Shown one piece after another: positions 5,529-12,516 of a stretch of DNA of 12,516 nucleotides. Each line of letters starts with the position of its first letter. Positions within the stretch are counted from its first letter, which is position 1. Origin of the DNA: Omnitrophica bacterium GWA2_52_8 (lineage in GTDB: Bacteria; Omnitrophota; Omnitrophia; Omnitrophales; Aquincolibacteriaceae); NCBI GenBank assembly GCA_001804025.1, contig MHFC01000057.1, positions 1 through 12,516 on the forward strand, read 5' to 3'. A program made the translations under genes and the position numbers. The notes under the pieces are model-generated. The model had not been told where the DNA came from and searched no databases. It worked only from the letters and a program-made list of their open reading frames with translations.

Positions 5529-6998
5529 ATGGGACCCGTTAAAATCGTCATTGCCGGAGGCGGCATTTCAGGATTGGCGACCGCCTATCATTTATCGCAA
5601 TACCTGCCCGAGTCGCCGCTCCCGTTTCAGATCACATTGCTTGAGGCCCGGCCCTCGTTCGGCGGCGTGATCCGGACCCTGCGCCAGGGTGATTTTTTGG
5701 CGGAGCTTGGCCCTGACTCCTTTATGGCGGACAAAGACGCGGTGTTTGAGCTCTGCAGCGCTTTGAATCTCGGGCACGAACTGACAGGGATTGTTCCCGG
5801 CAGCCGTAATATTTACGTCTGCGAAAACGGGCAGTTTTATCCGTTTCCGCAGGGGTTTCATTTAATGGTGCCGGCGAATCTGATGAGTCTGGCGCAGACA
5901 TCCCTTTTGAGCTGGCCCGGCAAACTGCGCGCGGCCATGGACCTTTTGATTCCTGCCCGGAAAGGCGAAACGGACGAGAGCATCGCAAGCTTTGTGCGAC
6001 GGCGGTTCGGCGGCGAAGTTTTGCGCCGGATTGTCCAGCCGCTGCTCGGTAGTATTTACGGAGCGGACCTCAACGAGTTGAGCATGCGGGCGCTTTTGCC
6101 GCGCTTTGTCGAAATGGAAAAGCGCTGCGGCAGTGTGATCCGGGCCATGCGGGCCGGGACCAAAAAGAAGAAAGAAGCCGGCAATCAGGGCGCAAGCGCG
6201 CAAATGCAGCAGTACGGAATGTTTGTGACGCTGCGCTCAGGCATGGAAACCCTGTGCCGCAAACTGCGCGACGCTTCGACGCATGTTGATTTTCAAGCCG
6301 GCGCGGAAGTCACCGAAATCCGGCCCGGGCCGCCGTGGAAAATTTTATTGAAAGGCGGCCGTATGGTTGAAGCCGATCTGTTGTGTGCGGCGCTTCCGGC
6401 GTTTCAGGCGGCGCCTCTTTTGAAAGGTGCCGCGGAGAATCTGGGGCAGAAACTTAAAAACATCGGAAGCAAATCGATGATTGTCGTCAATCTGGGCTAT
6501 GAACGCACTGCGGTCCCGCAGCTGCCGGCGGGTTCCGGTTTTGTCGGGTCTTCCGGGGACGGCGTTGAAATTCTCGGAGGGTCTTTTTCCAATGCTAAAT
6601 TCGAGGGCCGGGCGGCCGAAGACAAGGTGCTGATGCGGTTTTTTATCGGGCGCAAGGCCTGTGACGGACTTCTTGATGAGGACGACGCAAAGATTGTCGA
6701 AAGCCTCCGCCGCAAACTCGCGCTGCTGCTCGACGTCCGGGCCGCGCCGCTTTTTTCGGATGTGCGTCGGTACAAGAACCAAATGCCGCATTACAAAGTC
6801 GGCCATCTGCAGACCCTTGCGGAAATCCGGCAGGAGGCGGCGCCGTTTGAAACGCTTTTTCTGACCGGAAATTGTTTTACCGGCGCCGGAGTGACGGAGT
6901 GTGCTTCCCAGGCTAAACAAACGGCCGGAAAAATTAAAGAGATGCTGAACCGGATCAGCCGGGACCGGGAAGCGAAGTCCGGCCACGCCGTCGCCTGA
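5529..6998 (+). CDS. hemY: protoporphyrinogen / coproporphyrinogen III oxidase, oxygen-dependent type
   Basis: A 489-residue FAD-dependent amine-oxidase-fold enzyme of the HemY/HemG (PgoX/CgoX) family, acting late in haem synthesis. The N-terminal dinucleotide-binding motif is IVIAGGGISGLATAYHL (6-22), followed by LLEARPSFGGVIRT and ELGPDSF, which are strong family marks. Mid-protein are RRIVQPLLGSIYGADLNELSM and LRSGMETLCRKL (the FxGGMxxL region). The C-terminal FAD motif is FLTGNCFTGAGVTECASQAK. Whether it oxidises protoporphyrinogen IX or coproporphyrinogen III cannot be decided here. An AAGGCGG stretch precedes ATG 5529. A basic insert, KKKKEAG, at about residues 214-220 lies in a variable loop. 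No other haem gene is present in the window. It sits 13 bp after lgt. Confidence 0.93.
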   Translation: MGPVKIVIAGGGISGLATAYHLSQYLPESPLPFQITLLEARPSFGGVIRTLRQGDFLAELGPDSFMADKDAVFELCSALNLGHELTGIVPGSRNIYVCENGQFYPFPQGFHLMVPANLMSLAQTSLLSWPGKLRAAMDLLIPARKGETDESIASFVRRRFGGEVLRRIVQPLLGSIYGADLNELSMRALLPRFVEMEKRCGSVIRAMRAGTKKKKEAGNQGASAQMQQYGMFVTLRSGMETLCRKLRDASTHVDFQAGAEVTEIRPGPPWKILLKGGRMVEADLLCAALPAFQAAPLLKGAAENLGQKLKNIGSKSMIVVNLGYERTAVPQLPAGSGFVGSSGDGVEILGGSFSNAKFEGRAAEDKVLMRFFIGRKACDGLLDEDDAKIVESLRRKLALLLDVRAAPLFSDVRRYKNQMPHYKVGHLQTLAEIRQEAAPFETLFLTGNCFTGAGVTECASQAKQTAGKIKEMLNRISRDREAKSGHAVA

Positions 6999-7017
6999 AA
7001 TTCGGGGGTACTGTTTT

Positions 7018-7518
7018 ATGCCGGCCAAAAAAGTTCTGCGTTCGTTCAAACCCGTAGTCGACGGCCGCTCCCGCGTGCTCGTCCTGGGTTCCATGCCCGG
7101 CCCCACGGCATTGAAAAAACAGGAATACTACGGGTTTTCCGGCAATCATTTCTGGCGCGTGATGCAGCGCTATTTTGACGTCCGCGGTGAGCCGGATTAC
7201 CAGGGGAAAATAGGCCTGTTATTGGATCACGGGATCGCTTTGTGGGATGTCTGTGCGACCTGTTTGCGGCAGGGGGCCGGCGACCAGGCCATTGAAAAAC
7301 CGACCTTCAATCCCGTTCCGGAACTGCTGGAAGAATACCCGGGTATCTGCGCCGTTTTCCTGAACGGGCGCACGGCCGAAAAAATTTTCCGCGAGCGGTT
7401 TAAAAATATCACCCTTCCCGCATTTTATCTTCCGTCGACGAGCCCTGCGCATGCCGGTCTTTCGTTCGAAAAAAAATACCGCCGCTGGGCTGCAAGACTT
7501 TCGAAAGTGCTCAGTTAA
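7018..7518 (+). CDS. hypoxanthine-DNA glycosylase (uracil-DNA glycosylase superfamily, family 6)
   Basis: A 166-residue protein of the DNA-deoxyinosine glycosylase (HDG) group. The prototype described from Methanosarcina removes hypoxanthine arising from adenine deamination and has little uracil activity. Visible motifs are VLVLGSMPG (20-28), the water-activating loop of the superfamily in its HDG form; YYGFSGNHFW (37-46), with Asn43 in the position expected for the catalytic asparagine; LWDVCATC (75-82); and LPSTSPAHA (138-146), the C-terminal strand/His loop. Length matches the family. A G-rich stretch, TTCGGGGGT, precedes ATG 7018. As the last gene of the run (19 bp after hemY) it is followed by a palindrome-rich gap. 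Function is by family resemblance. Confidence 0.88.
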   Translation: MPAKKVLRSFKPVVDGRSRVLVLGSMPGPTALKKQEYYGFSGNHFWRVMQRYFDVRGEPDYQGKIGLLLDHGIALWDVCATCLRQGAGDQAIEKPTFNPVPELLEEYPGICAVFLNGRTAEKIFRERFKNITLPAFYLPSTSPAHAGLSFEKKYRRWAARLSKVLS

Positions 7519-7886
7519 TTATTTCTAAAAACAAACTTTCGGTGTGAAGCCCTCTCTGGTCATGCTTGCGCGGGAATGATATGATACGCAAACCTCGAAG
7601 TGTTATGAGGTTTCGAGCCAATGAAAGTGGGTTGTTTGATTCTTTAAGTTTCATCAAAGCACGGGTCTCTTTTTTTTGTCATGCCCGGCTGGTTTTTCAT
7701 TAAACCAGCAAGGGGAAGTACGAGGGCCAATGAAGCCCTCGTCATCCCCGAATGCTTGTGTCGGGGATCTGCGAAATTGTGACTGCCCGCCTCAGCCTGA
7801 GGCTGATCCCTGCCTGCAGCAGGCAGGCGCCTTTGGCGGAAAATACGTGCGGGAATAAAAAATGCCTTACCCCTCACTAGGAATTT
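7519..7886. repeat. intergenic cluster of REP-like palindromes
   Basis: This 368-bp gap has no convincing gene. It holds seven stem-loops: 7590-7596/7607-7613 (7 bp), 7688-7695/7702-7709 (8 bp), 7720-7727/7735-7742 (8 bp), 7744-7751/7761-7768 (8 bp), 7789-7795/7797-7803 (7 bp), 7809-7817/7819-7827 (9 bp, one-base loop; CCTGCCTGC and its complement), and 7828-7831/7835-7838 (4 bp). The unit GTCATCCCCGAAT...TCGGGGATC (7742-7769) resembles extragenic palindromes scattered in many bacterial genomes. GTCATGCCCGGCTGG (7679-7693) and GGTCATGCTTGCGCGG (7558-7573) look like divergent copies of the same opening. Stems are not followed by T-runs, so termination after the glycosylase gene is possible but not shown. 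Confidence 0.7.
7879..7882 (+). promoter_or_regulatory. Shine-Dalgarno of the fused hydrolase gene
   Basis: AGGA lies 4 bp before ATG 7887, and the alpha/beta-hydrolase strand (KRVFIVHG) begins right after that ATG. This supports translation from the hydrolase domain rather than only from an internal peptidase start. Confidence 0.55.
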
Positions 7887-10484
7887 ATGAAACGTGTTTT
7901 TATTGTCCATGGCTTGAGCGCAGGTCCGGGCGCGAATTGGTTTCCGTGGCTCAAATCCGAACTTGAGTCCCGCGGATTCAAGGTCGAGGTGCCGGCCATG
8001 CCGTCTTCCGAAAAACCCGTTCTGGAAGCATGGCTCAAGACCCTCCGGAATTGTGCCGGTAAAATCGATGATGACACTTATTTTGTGGGACACAGTCTCG
8101 GCTGCGTCACGATTGTGCATTACCTGCTTTCGCGGCCGAAGGGCGAAAAAGCGGGGGGAGCCGTTTTTGTCGCCGGATTCAGCAACAACCTCAAACACCC
8201 GCATATTGCACATTTTTATCAGCGGTCCTGGAAGCCGGCGGACGCCGCTGCCCGCATCGGCCGGTCCTTTGCACTCTATTCGCCCGGAGATTTGTGGGTG
8301 CGGCTGGAAACCGCAAAAAGAACAGCTGCGGCCGCCGGGGCCCGTGTTCTTAACGTCGAAGGCCGCGGGCATTTCCTCGGCAGCCAGGGCGTTGTGTCCC
8401 TGCCGGAAGCACTTTGGGCGCTCTTGACCCTGGCTGCACCCCGGGCTGAAAAATCCGGCCACAAAATGCGCAGGCACGGTGTTCTGCTGCGCGACGCCTA
8501 TGCCTGGCTGCGGCAGCGCGACGACGGGAAAGTGCTGGATTATTTGCGTGCTGAAAATGCCTACACGGAAGCCGTGATGAAACCCACCGAACCTCTGCAG
8601 AAAAATATTTACAAGGAATTTTTGTCGCGCATCAAGGAGACGGATATGTCGGTCCCCGCGCGCAAGGACGGCTACGAATATTATTCGCGGACCGAGGAAG
8701 GTAAACAGTACGCTATTTATTGCCGCAGGCTTTTAAAATCCGGCAGTCCCGAAGAAATCCTGATCGATACCAATGCCCTCGCGGCGGGGTTCGATTATTT
8801 TTCGCTCGGCGACTACGCGGTCAGCCCCGACCACCGTTATCTGGCGTACGCGGTGGATGTGACGGGCAACGAAGAATACACGCTGACGATCAAAGATTTG
8901 CAGACGGGAAAACTGCTAAAAGACGAGATCCCGCGGACCGCTGCCGGCATGGCCTGGGCCGATGACAATGAAACGCTTTTTTATAATGTTCTTGATGACA
9001 GCAAGCGCCCTTATAAATTGATGCGCCATCGGCGGGGGACGAAAGCGTCCTCCGATAAGGAAATTTATCATGAAAAAGACGAGCGGTTTTTTCTCGACAT
9101 CACGAGGACGATGGACGGCCGGTTCCTTTTGCTGGAGCTTTCGTCAAAAGCGTCCTCAGAGGTGCATTTTTTAAGCACGGCCGAGCCGCACGGAAAATTC
9201 CGGCGTATTGCGGCCCGGCGTAAAGACGTGGAATATGCCGTCGAAAGTCACGGCGGCCGGTTTTTTATCCTCACCAATGACGGGGCGAAAAACTTCAAAA
9301 TCATGCAGGCTCCCGCCGGGCAGTGCGGCCGCAAGTATTGGAAAACCCTGATTTCCCACCGCCGGCACGTGCTTTTGGATGACCTGGAGGTCTTCGAAGG
9401 GCACCTTGTGATTTACGGGCGCGAGCGCGGCATGACCCAGGTCGAGGTAATGGACCTCGCAAACGGCGAAATTCACAGGATCGAATTTGATGAAGCGGTT
9501 TATACGGTTGATGCCGGGGCGAATTATGAATTCCATTCCGATAAGGTCCGGCTGAACTACACCTCTCTGATTACGCCCAGTACGGTTTTGGATTACGATC
9601 TCAAACGGCGCACGCGCGAAATAAAAAAACAACAGGAAGTGCTCGGGGATTATGACCCCGAACTTTATGTGAGCGAAAGAATCTTCGCCCGCTCCAGAGA
9701 CGGCACCGGGGTGCCGATATCAATTGTTCACCGCCGCAACCTTGCCAGGGACGGGCAGAACCCCTTTTTTCTCTACGGCTACGGGTCCTACGGCATCTGC
9801 ATCGATCCGGGCTTTTCCTCGATGCGTCTCAGCCTGCTCGACCGGGGCTTTATCTTCGGGATCGCGCATGTCCGCGGCGGCGGGGAAATGGGGCGAAGCT
9901 GGTACGACGATGGAAAATTAAAGAAGAAAAAACATACGTTTGAGGACTTTATTGCCTGCGCCGAATATCTCGTTCGGGAAAAACTGACGTCGCCCGAAAA
10001 ACTGGTGATCGGGGGCGGGAGCGCCGGCGGTCTCTTGATGGGGGCCGTTGTGAACGCGCGGCCCGATCTTTTCCGGGGCGTGATCATGCACGTGCCGTTT
10101 GTGGATGTGGTCAATACGATGCTCGACCGCAGCCTGCCTTTGACCGTGACCGAATATGACGAGTGGGGGAACCCGCAGAAAAAGGATTTCTTCAAATCCA
10201 TTCACGCGTACTCACCGTATGATCACATCGAGGCCAAAGACTACCCGGCTATGTTTGTGACGGGAGGTATCAACGACCCGCGCGTGCAGTACTGGGAACC
10301 CGCGAAATGGGTCGCGAAACTGCGCGGCCTGAAAACGGACGTCAATCCGCTGCTGCTGAAAATCAATATGGATGCGGGGCACGGAGGCGCTTCGGGACGC
10401 TATGATTACCTCAAGGAACTCGCCCTCGATTACGCGTTTGTGCTCTCGATATTGAAGCTTGACGGCAAAAAATTAATGTCTTGA
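7887..10484 (+). CDS. fusion: RBBP9/YdeN-type serine hydrolase + oligopeptidase B (S9A)
   Basis: One uninterrupted 865-codon frame encodes two hydrolases. Residues 1-185 form a small alpha/beta hydrolase of the RBBP9/YdeN type: VFIVHG opening, GHSLGC elbow with Ser70, SPGD with Asp135, GRGHF with His162. Human RBBP9 has its triad at Ser75, Asp138 and His165, so spacing agrees well. After a short basic linker (about 186-197), an oligopeptidase B begins: AYAWLRQRDDGKVLDYL, then RAENAYTEAVM. A seven-bladed-propeller-like middle (roughly 265-590) follows. The C-terminal peptidase domain has YGYGSYG, VRGGGEMGRSWYDDG, GGGSAGG (Ser712), GGINDPRVQYWEP (Asp797) and DAGHGG (His832). From residue 195 on it has the size of free-standing PtrB. 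Oligopeptidase B cleaves short peptides after Arg/Lys; the N-terminal domain's substrate is unknown. No signal peptide is seen, so it is probably cytosolic. An internal ATG at residue 195 could give a peptidase-only product. Confidence 0.92.
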   Translation: MKRVFIVHGLSAGPGANWFPWLKSELESRGFKVEVPAMPSSEKPVLEAWLKTLRNCAGKIDDDTYFVGHSLGCVTIVHYLLSRPKGEKAGGAVFVAGFSNNLKHPHIAHFYQRSWKPADAAARIGRSFALYSPGDLWVRLETAKRTAAAAGARVLNVEGRGHFLGSQGVVSLPEALWALLTLAAPRAEKSGHKMRRHGVLLRDAYAWLRQRDDGKVLDYLRAENAYTEAVMKPTEPLQKNIYKEFLSRIKETDMSVPARKDGYEYYSRTEEGKQYAIYCRRLLKSGSPEEILIDTNALAAGFDYFSLGDYAVSPDHRYLAYAVDVTGNEEYTLTIKDLQTGKLLKDEIPRTAAGMAWADDNETLFYNVLDDSKRPYKLMRHRRGTKASSDKEIYHEKDERFFLDITRTMDGRFLLLELSSKASSEVHFLSTAEPHGKFRRIAARRKDVEYAVESHGGRFFILTNDGAKNFKIMQAPAGQCGRKYWKTLISHRRHVLLDDLEVFEGHLVIYGRERGMTQVEVMDLANGEIHRIEFDEAVYTVDAGANYEFHSDKVRLNYTSLITPSTVLDYDLKRRTREIKKQQEVLGDYDPELYVSERIFARSRDGTGVPISIVHRRNLARDGQNPFFLYGYGSYGICIDPGFSSMRLSLLDRGFIFGIAHVRGGGEMGRSWYDDGKLKKKKHTFEDFIACAEYLVREKLTSPEKLVIGGGSAGGLLMGAVVNARPDLFRGVIMHVPFVDVVNTMLDRSLPLTVTEYDEWGNPQKKDFFKSIHAYSPYDHIEAKDYPAMFVTGGINDPRVQYWEPAKWVAKLRGLKTDVNPLLLKINMDAGHGGASGRYDYLKELALDYAFVLSILKLDGKKLMS

Positions 10485-10510
10485 AGTCGGGGGATGATAA
10501 CAAAGAAAAC

Positions 10511-10850
10511 TATGTCCCCCTCACCCCATCCCTCTCCCGTCGGGTATTGGCGTTGCATAACAAGAATATTTTTAATATCCCCTCATTCGGACCTTCTCCC
10601 CCAAGGGAGAAGGGATCATCAAGGTACCCTCTCCCTTTGGGAGAGGGGTAGGGTGAGGGTAATAAACGCAAGCTGTTTTAGCGCAGTGTGTTTCATTAAT
10701 TTTTATGAATCGGTACACAGTACAGTACTTGTCTCTTTATAAAAAACATCCTTAATTATTAATGAAACAATGTACTACTTCGCACCGCGCAAAGAGTTGC
10801 GATTTCTTAGCATTTTTACTGCAACAACAATGCCCGTCGGGAGAGGGTGT
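10511..10850. repeat. composite nested inverted repeat (non-coding)
   Basis: Three levels of inverted repetition are visible. Arms 10518-10538 and 10639-10659 (CCCTCACCC...GGGTGAGGG type) match at 19 of 21 bases. Inside are two compact hairpins, 10592-10600/10605-10613 and 10627-10635/10639-10647 (9 bp each, CTCCC/GGGAG cores). The left arm also matches 10820-10847 in inverted orientation (10530-10557; 24 of 28 bases). Between them lies an 11-bp perfect pair, 10690-10700/10758-10768. The CCCTCACC...GGGAGAGGG theme is familiar from extragenic repeats in many bacterial genomes. I see no transposase or clean target-site duplication. Just beyond, 10884-10895 (GGCAGGCAGGGG) is a degenerate version of the palindrome at 7809-7827. 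The rest of 10485-10927 shows no gene. Confidence 0.65.
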
Positions 10851-10927
10851 TCTCAGAGAAATAGTTTGAAAGTTCCTTCCCCCGGCAGGCAGGGGAGATC
10901 CAGGTTTTATTTTTTGAAATTAAGCCG

Positions 10928-11569
10928 TCAATTTACCGGCGCGTAGGCTTTTTTGGCTTTGACGCTGATGATTTTGCGTTCGGGAAGGATGATGCAGGAA
11001 AGTTCCCGGCCGTAAACACAGCCGGAGTCGAGGCCGATCACGTTTTCGCGCACGACCAATCCCTGCCGGGCCCAGTGTCCGTGGACGATCAGTTTTTCCC
11101 CTTCATAAAATTCATACCACGGCCGTTCCTCGGGGCCGATCGTGCGCAGATGGACCAGGTCCTCAAGCGTTTGTTTTTCCACCGGAATGCCGGGACGCAG
11201 GCCCGCGTGAATGATCAAAGCCTCGGGCAAATCGATATAGCGCGGCCAGCCGTCGATGAAGCGCATATAATGATCAAGCCGGGACCCCAGTTCTTCCATT
11301 GCTGCGCGCTGGTATTCTTTCAGATTCCCGCCGCCGTTCCTGTGTTTCCAATGCCGCAGTAAATGGACTTCGTGATTTCCGAGAATGCAATGCAGGTTCG
11401 GAAGGGACATTGCCAGGTCGAGGGATTTTTTGGTGGAAGGGCCTTTGCAGACGATGTCGCCGACCGAAATCAGGCGGTCCTTATCCGTGGCCTTGACCTT
11501 GTTGAGGAGCATTTGCCATTCTTCATGGCAGCCATGAATGTCACCGAAGATAATAATGCGGGCCGTCAT
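10928..11569 (-). CDS. metallophosphoesterase, ApaH/PPP type (serine/threonine phosphatase or Ap4A hydrolase)
   Basis: A 213-residue calcineurin-like phosphoesterase. All metal/active-site motifs of the PPP group are present in order: GDIHG (9-13), GDIVCKGP (37-44), GNHE (64-67), HAG (His121) and HGH (163-165), followed by GLDSGCVYG (179-187). The GLDSGC-x-G ending is typical of ApaH/PrpE-like enzymes, which hydrolyse diadenosine tetraphosphate or dephosphorylate proteins; sequence alone does not choose. It is shorter than E. coli ApaH, nearer the PrpP/PrpE phosphatases. The start at 11569 is supported by AGGTGA nine bases upstream. It lies downstream of the disrupted methyltransferase on the same strand, 198 bp apart, and ends next to the repeat region. 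Confidence 0.9.
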   Translation of the reverse strand: MTARIIIFGDIHGCHEEWQMLLNKVKATDKDRLISVGDIVCKGPSTKKSLDLAMSLPNLHCILGNHEVHLLRHWKHRNGGGNLKEYQRAAMEELGSRLDHYMRFIDGWPRYIDLPEALIIHAGLRPGIPVEKQTLEDLVHLRTIGPEERPWYEFYEGEKLIVHGHWARQGLVVRENVIGLDSGCVYGRELSCIILPERKIISVKAKKAYAPVN

Positions 11570-11578
11570 AAAATTTCG

Positions 11579-11584
11579 TCACCT
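11579..11584 (-). promoter_or_regulatory. Shine-Dalgarno of the metallophosphoesterase gene
   Basis: On the minus strand AGGTGA lies 9 bases before ATG 11569. It fixes the start and is one of the few textbook ribosome binding sites in the window. Confidence 0.7.
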
Positions 11585-11639
11585 GTGGGCCATCGCAGGC
11601 CGTCCGGCAAGGGTCAGGATATTATCGGTTGTCTTAAGA

Positions 11640-11669
11640 TTTAAAAGACGGCGCCGAGTCCCGCGTCAA
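11640..11669 (-). promoter_or_regulatory. weak candidate promoter for the metallophosphoesterase gene
   Basis: On the minus strand TTGACG (11669-11664) and TTTAAA (11645-11640) are separated by 18 bp. A transcript would have a leader of roughly 60 bases. The -10 match is only four of six, so this is tentative. The rest of 11570-11767 shows nothing I can name. Confidence 0.3.
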
Positions 11670-11767
11670 ATTTTATTTTTCCGGCGCTTTTTACACCAGG
11701 ACTCATCGTGTCGGACGCGCTTAGTTAGTCAAGAAATGTCGCATTTTTTGTATTATTTTTGATTGAG

Positions 11768-12516
11768 TCAATTCCCAGGTTTTCTTGCTGTCTTTTGTTG
11801 AAAGTCGTCTACTTGTTTCAGCTCAAATGCAGAGCGAATTGAAATCACATACACACTGTCAGCAACATAGCAACAGACTGGGATAACTCTGCTTAGGTTC
11901 TTCAGTAGCCCGGACAGTAAAATGATAACTCTTTTGTAAAAAGGCATAAATTTTAAGTCGGTTTCTTGAATACCGAGGCCGAAGAAGCAGTGAACAGAAA
12001 TAGTTGTCTGACCAACGAAAGATGTGAAAACCTGCTTGAGTTTCTAAATGCTCCAATATCTGACCTCAAAATTTTTTGCCTCGTGAAATCCCCGCTTTAA
12101 CTGATTATATAAATTTCTTACCCCTAACCAGTTCGGCATTTGGATTACACTCTTCCCCCCAGCGTTAAGCACTTGGGCAATCTGTTCTAACATAGCTTGT
12201 ACATTATTCTCACTTAGGTGCTGAAGAACGCTATAGGAAAATACGACGTCGAAGCTTCCATTTTTAAATGGCAAAAAACGACCATCGCCCACTACATATT
12301 TGATGGGCATTCCTAATTGGTGCGCAACTCGTCTTGCAGCCATAATTGCGCTAAGAGACGGATCTATTCCAATACTGCGATACCCTTTTCTTGCTGCAGC
12401 GATACACCAACGGCCCCAATTACAGCCTATTTCCAGAAACGATTCATTATTCCCGCTGTTAGGAAGAGGGATGTTTGGAATCGGATATTCTTTTAATTTG
12501 CCAACGAGATGCTTAA
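11768..12516 (-). pseudogene. SAM-dependent methyltransferase, in-frame amber at 12044, 5' end outside window
   Basis: The frame is open at the window edge, so the N-terminus is missing. The class I SAM-binding motif I reads FLEIGCNWGRW, followed by GIDPS at the end of strand 2. Then come GDGRFLPFKNGSFDVVFS (motifs II/III, Methyltransf_11-like) and VLQHL, LNAGGKSVIQMPN. After FEVRYWSI a TAG (12046-12044) interrupts the frame. The same frame then stays open for 91 more codons to TGA at 11768-11770, encoding KLKQVFTSFVG, then a hydrophobic stretch and YVADSVYVIS. That tail looks like the natural C-terminus of such methyltransferases (remembered resemblance, unverified). A single nonsense change, a sequencing error or readthrough would explain it. 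If the stop is real, the product loses its last third or so. Codon use is more AT-rich than the other genes, as often seen in surface-glycan loci or acquired DNA. Substrate unknown. Confidence 0.7.

Noticed and set aside
7644..8477. 277-codon minus-strand frame across the REP region and the start of the fused hydrolase
   Set aside because: It runs through palindromes and opposite a clear hydrolase domain, shows no motifs, and has no start signal.
10494..10742. 82-codon plus-strand frame after the fused hydrolase gene
   Set aside because: It consists of the CCCTCACC-type repeat and has no coding signature.
11859..12056. 65-codon minus-strand frame after the methyltransferase stop
   Set aside because: The alternative frame continuing through the amber codon gives a more methyltransferase-like tail (YVADSVYVIS). 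A separate small gene starting with TTG here has no support.

Overview
The window looks like ordinary chromosome from a Gram-negative bacterium. It carries lipoprotein acyltransfer (Lgt), an ADP-heptose/LPS phosphatase (GmhB) and the inner-membrane insertion factor YidD. The gene core has roughly 55% GC by spot count. Palindrome-rich gaps, little Shine-Dalgarno sequence at several starts, and an archaeal-flavoured P-loop kinase would suit a metagenome-assembled candidate phylum (Omnitrophota is my guess). That placement is inference and weak.

Layout. Positions 1-594 hold the 3' part of an alpha/beta hydrolase. Facing it on the minus strand are gmhB (1054-1614) and then yidD (609-839). The gmhB-yidD gap is filled by an almost gap-free series of six different hairpins (894-1073), the strangest non-coding structure in the window. 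gmhB and cysS diverge from a 114-bp intergenic region with TATAAT-like boxes very close to both start codons. From 1729 to 7518 runs a probable plus-strand operon: cysS, tatD, a P-loop nucleotide-kinase-like gene, lgt, a protoporphyrinogen/coproporphyrinogen oxidase (hemY), and a family-6 hypoxanthine-DNA glycosylase. Gaps are 4 to 65 bp. Its members serve translation, envelope lipoprotein maturation, haem synthesis and DNA/nucleotide upkeep, so it is a housekeeping string rather than one pathway.

Positions 7519-7886 hold a cluster of REP-like palindromes. Then comes an 865-residue protein (7887-10484) that joins two complete serine hydrolases: an RBBP9/YdeN-type alpha/beta hydrolase and an oligopeptidase B (S9A). 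Both catalytic triads appear intact. This is the most notable protein in the window.

Positions 10485-10927 are non-coding and hold a composite nested inverted repeat built around a CCCTCACC...GGTGAGGG element. On the minus strand follow an ApaH/PPP-type metallophosphoesterase (10928-11569) and, in more AT-rich DNA (about 39% GC where counted), the end of a SAM-dependent methyltransferase. The methyltransferase frame runs off the window edge and carries one in-frame amber codon at 12044-12046. I saw no tRNA, rRNA, CRISPR array or transposase gene.
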